DNA of 64,000 nucleotides from JBGAJN01 sp044224905 (lineage in GTDB: Bacteria > Verrucomicrobiota > Verrucomicrobiia > Limisphaerales > JBGAJN01). The translations under genes were made by a program, and so were the position numbers. Positions 36,837 to 48,207 of the stretch are shown here, in pieces (positions within the stretch are counted from its first letter, which is position 1; the number at the start of each line of letters is the position of its first letter). The DNA lies in assembly GCA_044224905.1 (NCBI GenBank), contig JBGAJN010000001.1, positions 62,001 through 126,000 of the forward strand. Direction: 5' to 3'. Below the pieces are notes generated by a model that was given only the letters and a program-made list of their open reading frames with translations, had not been told where the DNA came from and searched no databases.

Positions 36837-37835
36837 GTGAACTGGCCTCCGGACTTACACGGACATCCCGCCTACAATTCCCTCGAACACAAGTGCCGTC
36901 GCATCATGGGCATCGTCATGAACGAGCGCGACCGCCTGCTCGAAGACGGCTACGACATCGGTGCCGAGCAGGTATTCGCCTACCAGCATCAAGAACGCCT
37001 CGAAGCTCTCGAAGCACGCGCTAAGCAAGACCCCGCCGCGCGCGCGGAACTCGCCGCCGAACAGGCGCGGTTCGATCCCATCCTGTTCGAGCGCTACGAA
37101 CGCCTCGTCAAACTCATCGGGCGCTACCACCCAAACAGCGGCGTGTTCAAGCAATGCCAGATCTACCTCATGCGCTGGCGTGAATGCGTCGGCGAGCCGC
37201 TCCGGGAATTGCCGCCCGGTTACGACGATGACGACGACTCCGATGAAGAGGAAGACATCGATGCGTTATGGACCACGCCCGTCTACGGTATTCCGTGGCA
37301 GAAGCTCGTCGACGCCCGGCAGACGATCTGGGATTTGAAACTCGAAGAATCCGTGTTGAACCGGCATCTCGCCGCGTGGACCCTCTTCCTCTGCGGCCTC
37401 ACTTACGGCATCACCTACGCGAAGGCGACCGGGCAGGCAGCCGTTCACCAATTCGATGACGGTCTCCATGAAGCAGCGCGCGAGGCATGGGAATTCGGCG
37501 TGGATTTCGCGCTCGACGAGGCCACGGAAAAGTTTCTCACCGAGCACGCCTCCGGCTTCCAGAATCAAGCTGCGAGCCAGTTGTTCATGGGGGTCAACCG
37601 CGCCTCCGCCGCGAACTGTCCCAATGTAGTGGCGTGGATTTTCCAGTGGAATGAACACGATGCCAAGCTGCGCCTGCTCGTGGCTATGGGCGTGCGCGCC
37701 GCCACCGACGATTACGGCCGTACATTATTAGGGAAGCTCAATGGCATGGAGGAACTTTTCGAGGCGCTGCAACTCCGCCCCGGTCTCGCCGAGATCATTC
37801 GAGGCTTCTATTACGAAGCAGAGGGGGAAGATTGA
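36837..37835 (+). CDS. Hypothetical helical protein with acidic linker
   Basis: The 332-residue protein starts with GTG. An N-terminal helical part (about 1-120, with HKCRRIMGIVMNERDRLLEDG) is followed by a run of Asp/Glu/Ser (about 126-140) and then a C-terminal domain with few features (WTTPVYGIPWQKLVDARQTIW and later AAWTLFLCGLTYGITYA). No signal peptide, metal site or nucleotide motif is seen. Composition and length suggest a real, cytoplasmic protein of an uncharacterised family. Confidence 0.65.
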   Translation: MNWPPDLHGHPAYNSLEHKCRRIMGIVMNERDRLLEDGYDIGAEQVFAYQHQERLEALEARAKQDPAARAELAAEQARFDPILFERYERLVKLIGRYHPNSGVFKQCQIYLMRWRECVGEPLRELPPGYDDDDDSDEEEDIDALWTTPVYGIPWQKLVDARQTIWDLKLEESVLNRHLAAWTLFLCGLTYGITYAKATGQAAVHQFDDGLHEAAREAWEFGVDFALDEATEKFLTEHASGFQNQAASQLFMGVNRASAANCPNVVAWIFQWNEHDAKLRLLVAMGVRAATDDYGRTLLGKLNGMEELFEALQLRPGLAEIIRGFYYEAEGED

Positions 37836-37950
37836 AAACAGGCTGCTGACTTCGGCGGGAAGTTGAAGTGGACTGTCCAGATATTTTAGCCACCAAGAGG
37901 CGACAGAAAAATGTCGACGAGTTGAGTCCGAATTGCCACCGTCCACGGCC

Positions 37951-38676
37951 ATGAAAAACAAGTTTCTGGCTGAATTCTTCGGAACCGCGTGGCTCGTGTT
38001 CGGCGGCTGCGGCAGTGCCGTTCTCGCGGCGAAATTCCTCACCATGGAAGGCGCCACACCGCTCAACCTCGGCATCGGCCTCGTCGGCGTCTCGCTGGCA
38101 TTCGGCCTCACGGTGCTGACGATGGCTTATGCGATCGGGCACGTTTCCGGGTGTCATTTGAATCCAGCCGTTTCGATCGGCCTGTGCGTAGGCGGACGCT
38201 TCAAGTCAGCGGAACTCCTCCCCTACATCGTCGCGCAAGTGCTCGGTGGCGCGGCGGGCGCGGGAGTGTTGTACGTGATCGCCAGCGGGCAAACGGGCTT
38301 TTCCACGGCGGGCGGGTTCGCATCGAATGGCTTCGGAGAACATTCTCCCGGGCACTATTCGATGATGGCCTCGTTCGTCTCCGAGGCGGTGCTCACGTTT
38401 TTCTTCCTGCTGATTATTCTTGGTTCAACGGATAAGCGCGCTCCGCAGGGCTTCGCCCCAATCGCCATCGGTTTCGGTCTCACACTCATCCATTTGATCG
38501 GAATCCCAGTCACGAATCTCTCGGTGAATCCGGCGCGTAGCACGGGTCCGGCGCTATTCGTGGGCGGATGGGCGATTCAACAGCTGTGGCTCTTTTGGGT
38601 CGCGCCGATCGTCGGAGCAGCACTCGCTGGCGTGGTGTATCCGCTGATGGCCGGCAAGCCTGATGAACGCGACTAA
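37951..38676 (+). CDS. aqpZ: Aquaporin Z-type water channel
   Basis: I start at the ATG giving [19 protein letters not shown]. The 241-residue channel has six membrane helices and the two NPA loops, NPAVS (71-75) and NPARS (193-197). His181 and Arg196 match the selectivity filter of AqpZ (His174, Arg189), while the position equal to Thr183 is Leu. It is a water channel of the inner membrane. It converges with katG; two terminators lie in the 180 bases between. Confidence 0.93.
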   Translation: MKNKFLAEFFGTAWLVFGGCGSAVLAAKFLTMEGATPLNLGIGLVGVSLAFGLTVLTMAYAIGHVSGCHLNPAVSIGLCVGGRFKSAELLPYIVAQVLGGAAGAGVLYVIASGQTGFSTAGGFASNGFGEHSPGHYSMMASFVSEAVLTFFFLLIILGSTDKRAPQGFAPIAIGFGLTLIHLIGIPVTNLSVNPARSTGPALFVGGWAIQQLWLFWVAPIVGAALAGVVYPLMAGKPDERD

Positions 38677-38702
38677 GTAACGCAGCACCGTATTTCCAAA
38701 AG

Positions 38703-38735
38703 AACGCCCCGGTGAGAAATCGCCGGGGCGTTTTT
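38703..38735 (+). terminator. Rho-independent terminator of aqpZ
   Basis: Arms AACGCCCCGG and CCGGGGCGTT (with a short loop) are followed by five T. The minus strand carries TTCTTTT on the other side, so it may work in both directions between the convergent genes. Confidence 0.82.
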
Positions 38736-38795
38736 GCGCAACAGTGGAATCCAGCTTGGCCACCACCACTGCGTACGCAGCCAAAGCCTCGACAG

Positions 38796-38838
38796 AAACA
38801 AAAAACCTGCCGACCCATCATTTGCGAGGACCGGCAGG
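38796..38838 (-). terminator. Probable terminator of katG
   Basis: On the minus strand CCTGCCG (38838-38832) pairs with CGGCAGG (38812-38806) around a 19-base loop and is followed by a run of six T. It stands 22 bases after the katG stop. Confidence 0.65.
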
Positions 38839-38859
38839 CTGGCGAATTCAGGTCCGAGC

Positions 38860-41148
<2,289 letters not shown>

Positions 41149-41202
41149 TTAAAAGTGTGATTGCTACGCGCCCATAAGAGCACTCCTCACCGGACGATTG
41201 AA

Positions 41203-41239
41203 ATACTTGTTTCCTTGGTTCACCATAGGCACTGCCTAT
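41203..41239. promoter_or_regulatory. OxyR operator between katG and oxyR
   Basis: ATAG-N7-CTAT at 41225-41239 is a full match to the outer bases of the OxyR half-element and overlaps the oxyR start codon. Exactly 22 bases upstream (15 + 7 spacing, as in the four-contact OxyR site) ATAC-N7-CTTG at 41203-41217 is a weaker copy. This is the layout expected for an OxyR tetramer repressing its own gene and activating the divergent katG. Confidence 0.7.
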
Positions 41240-42131
41240 GGAAATGCATCAACTTCGCTACGTCGTCGCGGTCGCACGGACAGGAAATTTTTCGCGCGCG
41301 GCTGAGCAATGCCACGTCGCCCAGCCCTCGCTCAGCCAGCAGATCCTGAAGTTGGAGGCGGAGTTGGGCGAGCGCCTATTCGATCGCATGAAACGCGAGG
41401 CGAAGCTGACCGCGCATGGCGAAGCTTTCCTGCGGCACGCGGTGCGCATTCTTGAAGAAGTGGACGCCGCCAAGCGCGAAGCAACCGATGCGCGCGACCT
41501 GCTGCGCGGCACGGTCACAATCGGCGTGTTGCCAACTATCGCGCCGTATCTGTTGCCCGAGGTCATGACGCAGTTCACGGAGAAGTTTCCCGGCGTCGAG
41601 TTGGTGGTTCAGGAGGACACGACCGCGCGCCTGCTCAAGCTCGCGCATGCGTACGACATCGATTTCGCTTTGGCCAGTGAACCGATTCAAGACGAACGCC
41701 TCGAGCTGCGCGTTTTATTTTCCGAGGAATTGCTGCTAGCGCTTCCGCCCGGGCATCCGCTGACGCGCAAGCGCACCGTGGCCGTTGCCGATCTCGAGCG
41801 CGAGCGGTTGATCGTGATGAAGGAGGGCCATTGCCTCGGCGATCAGGTGCTGGGCTTTTGCGACCGTCGTCACGTGACGCCGCGAATTAGTTTCCGTAGT
41901 GCGCAACTCGAGACGGTGCAGGCCTTGGTCAATGCCGGGTGGGGCATTTCGCTGATCCCCGCAATGGCAGCTCAAAGCGATCGCGAGGACCTGCCGGAGT
42001 ATCGCTCGCTGCAACCACCCAAGCCGGAGCGAAAGATCGTCGCGGTCTGGCCGAAACAACGTCCGCCGGGCCGGGCGGCCAATGAGTTTCTGAAAATCGT
42101 TTCGGCGCGCTTCGGCAAGTCGAAGCCCTGA
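41238..42131 (+). CDS. oxyR: Peroxide-sensing LysR-type regulator OxyR
   Basis: The 297-residue protein has an N-terminal winged helix (HQLRYVVAVARTGNFSRAAEQCHVAQPS... with FSRAAEQCHVAQPSLSQQI) and a LysR effector domain. The redox cysteines are Cys199 in KEGHCLGDQ and Cys208 in LGFCDRR, at the same numbers as in E. coli OxyR, so a peroxide-driven disulfide switch is very likely. Its start lies within an OxyR half-site, and it diverges from katG, the usual target. Confidence 0.95.
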   Translation: MEMHQLRYVVAVARTGNFSRAAEQCHVAQPSLSQQILKLEAELGERLFDRMKREAKLTAHGEAFLRHAVRILEEVDAAKREATDARDLLRGTVTIGVLPTIAPYLLPEVMTQFTEKFPGVELVVQEDTTARLLKLAHAYDIDFALASEPIQDERLELRVLFSEELLLALPPGHPLTRKRTVAVADLERERLIVMKEGHCLGDQVLGFCDRRHVTPRISFRSAQLETVQALVNAGWGISLIPAMAAQSDREDLPEYRSLQPPKPERKIVAVWPKQRPPGRAANEFLKIVSARFGKSKP

Positions 42132-42166
42132 CATTGAAAAGCTGCCTGCGCTTGGGCGACGCTGCG

Positions 42167-44617
42167 TCACTCCCGCCACTTCCGCAAACGCAGCGCGTTG
42201 CCAATCACGACGAGGTCGGAGAGCCCCATCGCGGCCGCGCAAAGAACCGGACTAAGGAAGCCGAGCGCAGCCAGCGGGATCGCGGCGGCGTTATAGAAGA
42301 AGGCCCAAAACAGATTCTGTTTAATCGTGCGCAGCGTCGCTTGCGCGAGCCCGAGCGCTTCGGGGATCGCCTGAATGTCCGACTTGAGCAGGATGATGTC
42401 GGCCGCTTCGCGCGCCACGTCACTGGCTTGCGCGACGGCGATGCCGAGGTCCGCTTGCTCCAATGCTGGCGCGTCATTGATGCCGTCGCCGACAAACGCC
42501 ACGCGTTCACCGCGTTGCTGAAGTTCCTTCACGATCTCTGCTTTGCGCTCGGGTCGGATGTCCGCGAAAACATTCTCGGAGGCAATACCCACAGCCTTGG
42601 CGATCGCCATCGCGGTGAGGCGATTATCGCCGGTGATGAGGCAGACCTTTTGTCCCTGACGTTCCAGACGCGCGACGACTTCCGCGGCGTGCGGCTTGAT
42701 GGTGTCGCGCAAAGCGAGCAGGCCGATCAGACGATTGTTAGCCGCGAGACCGAGAAGTGTCGCACCTTGCCCGGACCAGCGCGTCACGAATTCGCCCGAG
42801 GCGCCGAGATCGACTTTGCATTCGCGCAGCCAGTTCAACGAGCCGAGGCGAAGCGTAGCACCGGAGAATTCACCGAGATCGCCGGGCAAACGCCCCAGCA
42901 CGCCGCTTCCGCGCAACTCCTGCCAATCGAGCGGCGCGAGTGGATCGACTGCGGAAATTTGTGGGAGATTGAAACGCGGCGCAGGAGAGTTGACCGCGGG
43001 CTCGCGCCGCAATGCGTTCAAACCGCTGCTCAACGCGAACGGCGAAATCGTCTTGGGCGGCGGCACAGTGGCAATCGGGATCGGCGTTTCGGCGGCCCCG
43101 GATGGATTCGTGTTCGCGCGCGAAATCGCACCGAGTTTCGCCACCGCCTGACTCAACGGGTGCGTCGATGGCCGCGCGAGCGCAGAGGCAATTTGCTCGA
43201 TCGGCACGACACGAGCGGCGCCATCGCGTAAATCTTCGACCGCTTCGACGCTCACCTTGCCCTGCGTGAGCGTGCCGGTTTTGTCGAACACGACGGTCGT
43301 GAGACGGCCGGTTTTCTCGAGCGCTTCACCGTCGCGAATCAAAATTCCGCGCCGCGCGGCGGCGTTCGTTCCGGCCATGATTGCCGCCGGTGTCGCGAGG
43401 CCCATTGCGCACGGGCATGAAACGATCAACACGGCGGCGGCTTGAATAAACGCGGCGGCGAGCGCGGTCTGCGGCAGATTCGCCGCCCACAGGATTGGCT
43501 CCAGATTTTTGCTCAGGCTCACCGCGTGTTCGTAGGCTAACCCCCACCACAGAGCCGTGCCGATGGCGATGAGCACAACGATCGGGACGAACACGTTGCT
43601 CACCTGATCGCCGAGTTTCTGAATGCTCGCGCGGCTGGTCTGCGCGCGTTGCACCACGGCGATGATGCTCGCGAGCGCGGTGGCTTCGCCGGTCGCGGCG
43701 ACGCGGAGGACGAGGCGGCCGTTTTCATTCACCGTACCGGCGTAAACTTTTGCGCCGGGAAATTTATCCACGGGCAACGACTCGCCCGTGAGCATGGATT
43801 CATCGACGGCGGAATTGCCGTCGGTGATGACACCGTCGGTGGGCACGCGATCGCCGGGTTTCAACACGACGCGATCACCGACACGCAGCGACGCGACGGG
43901 GACTTCGGTTTCGCGGTCTTGCGCGTCGAGTTGGCGTGCAGTGGGAGGCGCGAGGTTTAGCAAGGCTTGCAACGAACTCGCGGCCTTGGCGCTCACGAGG
44001 CTTTCCATCCAATGCCCCGCGCTGATGAGCGTGATGATCGAGGCCGCCTCCATGAAGTAGAGGTGCGTGTGCCCGCCAGCAAAAAGTCCCCACACGCTAT
44101 AAACAAACGCTGTGGTGGAACCGAGCGCGACCAGCGTGTCCATGTTGGACGCGCGAACCTTGAGCTGATTCCACGCGCCGCGATAGAAACGCGCGCCGCA
44201 AAATATTTGCACCGGCAACGCGAGTGCGAACGCGACCCAGTGAAACCACGTGGTCATGCCGAGTTGAAACACCCACTCGCCGAGCATGAGCGGAATGGTG
44301 GCGCTGAGTCCGATGACTACGTTGAAGCGCCAGCCCGCGAGCGGCGACCAAGGATTCACTTTCGCGAGCGGTGAATTTGCCGTGGCGACCTTCGCTTCGA
44401 AGCCCGCAGCAGTGATAGCGCGCACGACGGCGTTGCCATCGGGCGTGGCGTTGGGTTGCCAGCGCACATTCGCGCGGCCGGCTTCCAACTGCACGGTGGC
44501 GCTCGCCACGCCGTCCACGCTCTGAATTGCTTCAGTGACGTGGCGGGCGCAGTTCTGGCAGGTCATTCCGCTGACCGAGAATTCAGTCGGGACCGGGCTG
44601 GAAGTGTCGGTAGCCAT
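42167..44617 (-). CDS. copA: Copper-type P1B ATPase
   Basis: I start at the ATG giving MATDTSSPVPTEF; a GTG three codons upstream is possible. The 816-residue pump has one N-terminal metal-binding domain (MTCQNC, about 18-23), the intramembrane SCPCAMG motif (CPC about 401-403), TGES, the phosphorylation site DKTGT (Asp about 445), HP in STHPLS, and GDGINDAP. Cu(I) export is the best call. Between HPLSQAV and the rest of the N domain about 65 Pro/Ala-rich residues are inserted. The last helix has MGLSDLVV where CopA usually has MxxSS. Confidence 0.9.
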   Translation of the reverse strand: MATDTSSPVPTEFSVSGMTCQNCARHVTEAIQSVDGVASATVQLEAGRANVRWQPNATPDGNAVVRAITAAGFEAKVATANSPLAKVNPWSPLAGWRFNVVIGLSATIPLMLGEWVFQLGMTTWFHWVAFALALPVQIFCGARFYRGAWNQLKVRASNMDTLVALGSTTAFVYSVWGLFAGGHTHLYFMEAASIITLISAGHWMESLVSAKAASSLQALLNLAPPTARQLDAQDRETEVPVASLRVGDRVVLKPGDRVPTDGVITDGNSAVDESMLTGESLPVDKFPGAKVYAGTVNENGRLVLRVAATGEATALASIIAVVQRAQTSRASIQKLGDQVSNVFVPIVVLIAIGTALWWGLAYEHAVSLSKNLEPILWAANLPQTALAAAFIQAAAVLIVSCPCAMGLATPAAIMAGTNAAARRGILIRDGEALEKTGRLTTVVFDKTGTLTQGKVSVEAVEDLRDGAARVVPIEQIASALARPSTHPLSQAVAKLGAISRANTNPSGAAETPIPIATVPPPKTISPFALSSGLNALRREPAVNSPAPRFNLPQISAVDPLAPLDWQELRGSGVLGRLPGDLGEFSGATLRLGSLNWLRECKVDLGASGEFVTRWSGQGATLLGLAANNRLIGLLALRDTIKPHAAEVVARLERQGQKVCLITGDNRLTAMAIAKAVGIASENVFADIRPERKAEIVKELQQRGERVAFVGDGINDAPALEQADLGIAVAQASDVAREAADIILLKSDIQAIPEALGLAQATLRTIKQNLFWAFFYNAAAIPLAALGFLSPVLCAAAMGLSDLVVIGNALRLRKWRE

Positions 44618-44779
44618 CGGTAGCACGTGGAGCTAAGAGACTGCCGCGATGGGGAATAGTCAAACGGAAGCCGTTCGGCTTTCTTCTGAACCACCGAAGA
44701 CACGGATCACCCAGAAAAGTTTCCGAACACAATTTCTTTCGGTGTGCTCTGTGTTTTCCGTGGTGAAACCCCACGCGCG

Positions 44780-46096
44780 TCAGATCGCAAAGTCGTTGTA
44801 TTCCGGCTTCACCGCTTCGAGCGGCGGCATGAGCATGCCGGCGGCGACGGTCGCGTTGGTGCCTTGCTCGATGAGAATAAACGAGCCGGTCAACCGGTTG
44901 GTCGCGTAACCGTCGAACACGATGGGCTTGGCCGTCTTCAAACGGATTTCACCAATATCATTCACCGCCAACTCGGCGGGCTCGGGCTCAGGCTCGTAGG
45001 TGTGGATGTTGATCTTGCTTTCGATCGACGTGACGATCGCCTGGACGGTTTGCGTGGCGTGCTTGAGGAAATATTTCTTTCCGCGCTGCAACGGACGCTG
45101 ATGCATCCAGCACACGCGCGCGTGCAAATCGGTGGCAGCTCCCGGCATCGAATCCAAACCGACGATCATGTCGCCACGGCTGATATCGACGTCGTGCTCG
45201 AGGACGAGTGTGACGCTCTGCGGGCAGAAGGCTTCCTTGATCGGGCCGTCATAGGTCCAAATCTGTTTCACGGTGCTCTTGAGGCCGCTGGGCAGCACCA
45301 TGATTTTTTGGCCGACCTTCACCGTGCCAGCAGCGAGCTGGCCGCTGAGGCCGCGGAAATCGTGGAGGTCTTTGTTCGTGGGATTGTTCGGACGGTTCAC
45401 CCATTGCACGGGGAAACGCAGCCCTTGAAGATTCCAGTCGGACGCAATGGAAACGGTTTCCAAATGGCCGAGCAACGTGGGTCCAACGTACCAAGGAGTG
45501 TTCTTCGACGGCTCGACGACGTTGTCGCCATTGAGCGCGCTTATGGGAACAAACTTCACGTCCTTCATGTCGAGGAGCGGGAGGAATTCCTCAAAGCTGT
45601 CGCGGATTTCCTGAAAACGTTGCTCGCTCCAATCGACGAGATCCATTTTGTTGATCGCAATGACGAGGTGCGGAATGCGGAGCAACGATGCGATGTACGT
45701 GTGACGGCGGCTCTGCTCGATCACGCCGAGACGCGCATCGACGAGCACAATGGAGAGATTCGCCGTGCTCGCGCCGGTGACCATGTTGCGCGTGTACTGC
45801 ACATGCCCGGGCGTGTCCGCGACGATGAACTTGCGCTTGGGCGTGGCAAAATAGCGATACGCGACATCGATCGTGATGCCCTGCTCGCGTTCGGCACGAA
45901 GTCCGTCGGTGAGGTTGGCGAGATTGATGGAACCACCGCCCGTGATGTCGGCGGAACGTTCGAGCGCTTCCAGTTGATCCTCCATGATCGACTTGGAGTC
46001 GTAGAGGAGGCGGCCGATGAGCGTGGACTTGCCGTCGTCCACGGAGCCGCAGGTGTTGAAGCGGAGGATTTCGATCGGATGTTGCGAGTGAGGCAT
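44780..46096 (-). CDS. cysN: Sulfate adenylyltransferase large (GTPase) subunit
   Basis: The 438-residue protein is an EF-Tu-like GTPase that drives CysD in making APS from sulfate and ATP. Motifs are CGSVDDGKST (G1, about 16-25), EREQGITIDVAYRYF (G2), DTPGH (G3) and NKMDLVDW (G4). It stops at about the normal CysN length, so no CysC (APS kinase) domain is fused. It is the last gene of the cys operon; the DoxX-like gene lies between it and cysD. Confidence 0.95.
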   Translation of the reverse strand: MPHSQHPIEILRFNTCGSVDDGKSTLIGRLLYDSKSIMEDQLEALERSADITGGGSINLANLTDGLRAEREQGITIDVAYRYFATPKRKFIVADTPGHVQYTRNMVTGASTANLSIVLVDARLGVIEQSRRHTYIASLLRIPHLVIAINKMDLVDWSEQRFQEIRDSFEEFLPLLDMKDVKFVPISALNGDNVVEPSKNTPWYVGPTLLGHLETVSIASDWNLQGLRFPVQWVNRPNNPTNKDLHDFRGLSGQLAAGTVKVGQKIMVLPSGLKSTVKQIWTYDGPIKEAFCPQSVTLVLEHDVDISRGDMIVGLDSMPGAATDLHARVCWMHQRPLQRGKKYFLKHATQTVQAIVTSIESKINIHTYEPEPEPAELAVNDIGEIRLKTAKPIVFDGYATNRLTGSFILIEQGTNATVAAGMLMPPLEAVKPEYNDFAI

Positions 46097-46127
46097 GGCG
46101 AAAAATTTAAAGTATGCGCGACGCGGA

Positions 46128-46511
46128 TTAGCGGTTCACCAATCCCGCGAAGGCGCGGCGCTCGGCCCAAAGCAGAAACAGCGCGGCCGCGGAAATGATG
46201 AGCAACGACGGCGACAACAGTCCCACGCCTTTCAACACGAAGCCGTGGAAGCACAGGATGTTCACGATGATCGGGCCGATGATGAGCAAGCCGAGATTCC
46301 GCGTCTTCGGCACAGCGAGGAGCACGCCGCCGAGAATTTCCAGCACCTTCACGAAATTCATGTAGCCCGTCGGACCGAAGGCGGCCATGAACTTGCCCGG
46401 CAACGAATCTTCCGGCGGTGGCGGCGGCAACGTGCCGAAGAAGAAAAACAAGGCGCCAGCGACGAACACGAGCCCGAGGAGGGCGGCGACGATATTGGTT
46501 GCGAGCTTCAT
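46128..46511 (-). CDS. DoxX-like small membrane protein in the cys operon
   Basis: The 127-residue protein has four predicted membrane helices (about 5-25, 53-68, 73-90, 97-115) with a Pro-rich loop (TLPPPPPEDSLPG) after the first. Order and spacing of helices and the GGVLLAVPKTRNLG stretch fit the DoxX-like family. It sits between cysD and cysN (30 and 31 bases apart), which is unusual as those two subunits are normally adjacent. A role in sulfur or quinone chemistry is only suggested by family and context. Confidence 0.72.
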   Translation of the reverse strand: MKLATNIVAALLGLVFVAGALFFFFGTLPPPPPEDSLPGKFMAAFGPTGYMNFVKVLEILGGVLLAVPKTRNLGLLIIGPIIVNILCFHGFVLKGVGLLSPSLLIISAAALFLLWAERRAFAGLVNR

Positions 46512-46541
46512 ATGTGGGTGGGGATTCGGGTTACGTGAGAA

Positions 46542-47480
46542 TCAGAAATAACCGGCCTTCTTGCGATCTTCCATGGCAGCTTCGGAAGCTTTGTCGTCGG
46601 CGCGAGTGCCGCGCTCGGTCACGCGCGCGGCGGCGATCTCCGAGACGATGTCATCGACGGTGTAGACCTTCGATTCGATCATGCCGGTGCTGATCATGTC
46701 GGCAATGGTGCGGACGCGGACGACGAGTTTTTTGATTTCCTCGTTGGGCTTGGGACGTCCGCCGGTGTACGGATCGGGCGTGGTCGCATCGGTGTGCGAC
46801 GGCGGGACGGGGAGCCACTGACCGCCGCGACGGAAGCAATCGCGCTCGTGGCTAAAGTAAATGTTGGGCACCTCAAGCTTCTCCTGCTTGATGTATTCCC
46901 ACACGTCCATCTCGGTCCAATTGGAGAGCGGGAAGACGCGCATGTTTTCGCCCTGATTGATGCGGGCGTTGTAGAGGTTCCAGATTTCGGGACGCTGATT
47001 CTTCGGGTCCCATTGACCGAAGGCGTCGCGGAAACTGAAGAACCGTTCCTTCGCGCGAGCTTTCTCTTCGTCACGACGCGCACCGCCGATGCAGCAATCG
47101 AATTGAAACTCTTCAATCGCACCAAGCAACACGGGTGTCTGGAGTTGATTACGGCTCACGATGCCGGGCTTCGGCGTGACGATGCCTTTCGCGATGCCCT
47201 CATCCACCGTTCGGACGATGAGTTTCGCGCCGAGCTGCTTCGCGCGACGGTCGCGGAACTCGAGGAGTTCGGGAAACTCGTGACCGGTCTCGACGTTGAG
47301 GAACGGCATGGGAATCTCCGCCGGACGAAAGGCTTTTTCCGCGAGGCGCAGGAGGCAGATGGAATCTTTGCCGCCAGAGAATAGCAGGGCGGGCCGCTCG
47401 AACTCACCGGCAACTTCGCGCATGACGTGAATCGCCTCGGTTTCGAGGTATTGAAGATGGTCGAGGTGATAACTTCTCAT
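46542..47480 (-). CDS. cysD: Sulfate adenylyltransferase small subunit
   Basis: I start at the ATG giving MRSYHLDHLQYLETEAIHVMREV; the frame extends 26 codons up into the intergenic part. The 312-residue protein has the PP-loop SGGKDSICLLRL for ATP, the GARRDEEKARAKERFFS segment, and the C-terminal TERGTRADDKASEAAMEDRKKAGYF-type end (KASEAAMEDRK seen). With CysN it forms the heterodimer that makes APS. It is third from the end of the cys operon. Confidence 0.95.
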   Translation of the reverse strand: MRSYHLDHLQYLETEAIHVMREVAGEFERPALLFSGGKDSICLLRLAEKAFRPAEIPMPFLNVETGHEFPELLEFRDRRAKQLGAKLIVRTVDEGIAKGIVTPKPGIVSRNQLQTPVLLGAIEEFQFDCCIGGARRDEEKARAKERFFSFRDAFGQWDPKNQRPEIWNLYNARINQGENMRVFPLSNWTEMDVWEYIKQEKLEVPNIYFSHERDCFRRGGQWLPVPPSHTDATTPDPYTGGRPKPNEEIKKLVVRVRTIADMISTGMIESKVYTVDDIVSEIAAARVTERGTRADDKASEAAMEDRKKAGYF

Positions 47481-47520
47481 CTGATTCTTGGATTGTTGAC
47501 GCTGCAGTTTCTGATTCGCG

Positions 47521-48186
47521 TCAGGCTTTTGCGACAGCCTTGCCGCCCCACGCCGCATGCAGGCCGCACTCGCGTTTGTCGTCGGCTTTCGCGGGATCGA
47601 AATAGTCCCACTCGTTCGGAAGATTGTTCTGTTTGAGGTAGGCTTCCATCTCCGCGTCGCTCCAGTAAAAAACGGGGCTGACTTTGAGCGAGTTGAAATT
47701 CGTGTCCTGGGAAACGATATCGAGACCGGCGCGATTTGGATTCTGCACTTTGCGCAACGCCGTGATCCACACAGTAGGCGCGAGTTCCTTCATGCCGCGC
47801 TGGAAGGGTTCGAGTTTCATCGCGGTGCTGAAGGCTTTGATGCGCTCTTCGTTCTCCGGCGTCGGGTCGGGCATGCCACCGTGGACGGCATCGTAGTGCG
47901 CGGCGGTCAGTTTGGGCAGGTAAGCTTTGATGTTCAGCTTGAGCTGCGCTTTGAGTTGCTCGGCGTGCTTGTAGGTGGCGGGACGATTGTATCCGTGATC
48001 AACCCAAAGTACGGGGACGTTCGGCTGAACTTGCGTAACCAGGTGCAACACGACGGCTTCGTAGGGACGATAATTGGTCGAGACGATGGCGCGACCATTC
48101 GACTGGGCGATGGCCCACTTCACGATGTCGAGCGCGGACTTGTTACGCAGTTCGGCATTGGCCTGGGAGATTTGTTCGGCAGTCAT
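47521..48186 (-). CDS. cysH: Phosphoadenylyl-sulfate reductase
   Basis: The 221-residue enzyme reduces PAPS to sulfite with thioredoxin. The nucleotide-binding part shows VLWVDHGYNRPATYKHAE and the C-terminal catalytic motif is ECGLHAAW. The extra CC...CxxC cysteines of [4Fe-4S] APS reductases are missing, so PAPS is the likely substrate. That requires an APS kinase, which is not in the operon. It lies between the DUF1275 gene and cysD. Confidence 0.92.
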   Translation of the reverse strand: MTAEQISQANAELRNKSALDIVKWAIAQSNGRAIVSTNYRPYEAVVLHLVTQVQPNVPVLWVDHGYNRPATYKHAEQLKAQLKLNIKAYLPKLTAAHYDAVHGGMPDPTPENEERIKAFSTAMKLEPFQRGMKELAPTVWITALRKVQNPNRAGLDIVSQDTNFNSLKVSPVFYWSDAEMEAYLKQNNLPNEWDYFDPAKADDKRECGLHAAWGGKAVAKA

Positions 48187-48207
48187 GACGTGAGCAAAAA
48201 TAAGCGG

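Noticed and set aside
47521..48186. cysH as an APS reductase with an iron-sulfur cluster
   Set aside because: The paired cysteines of APS reductases are not present; only ECGLH is seen.
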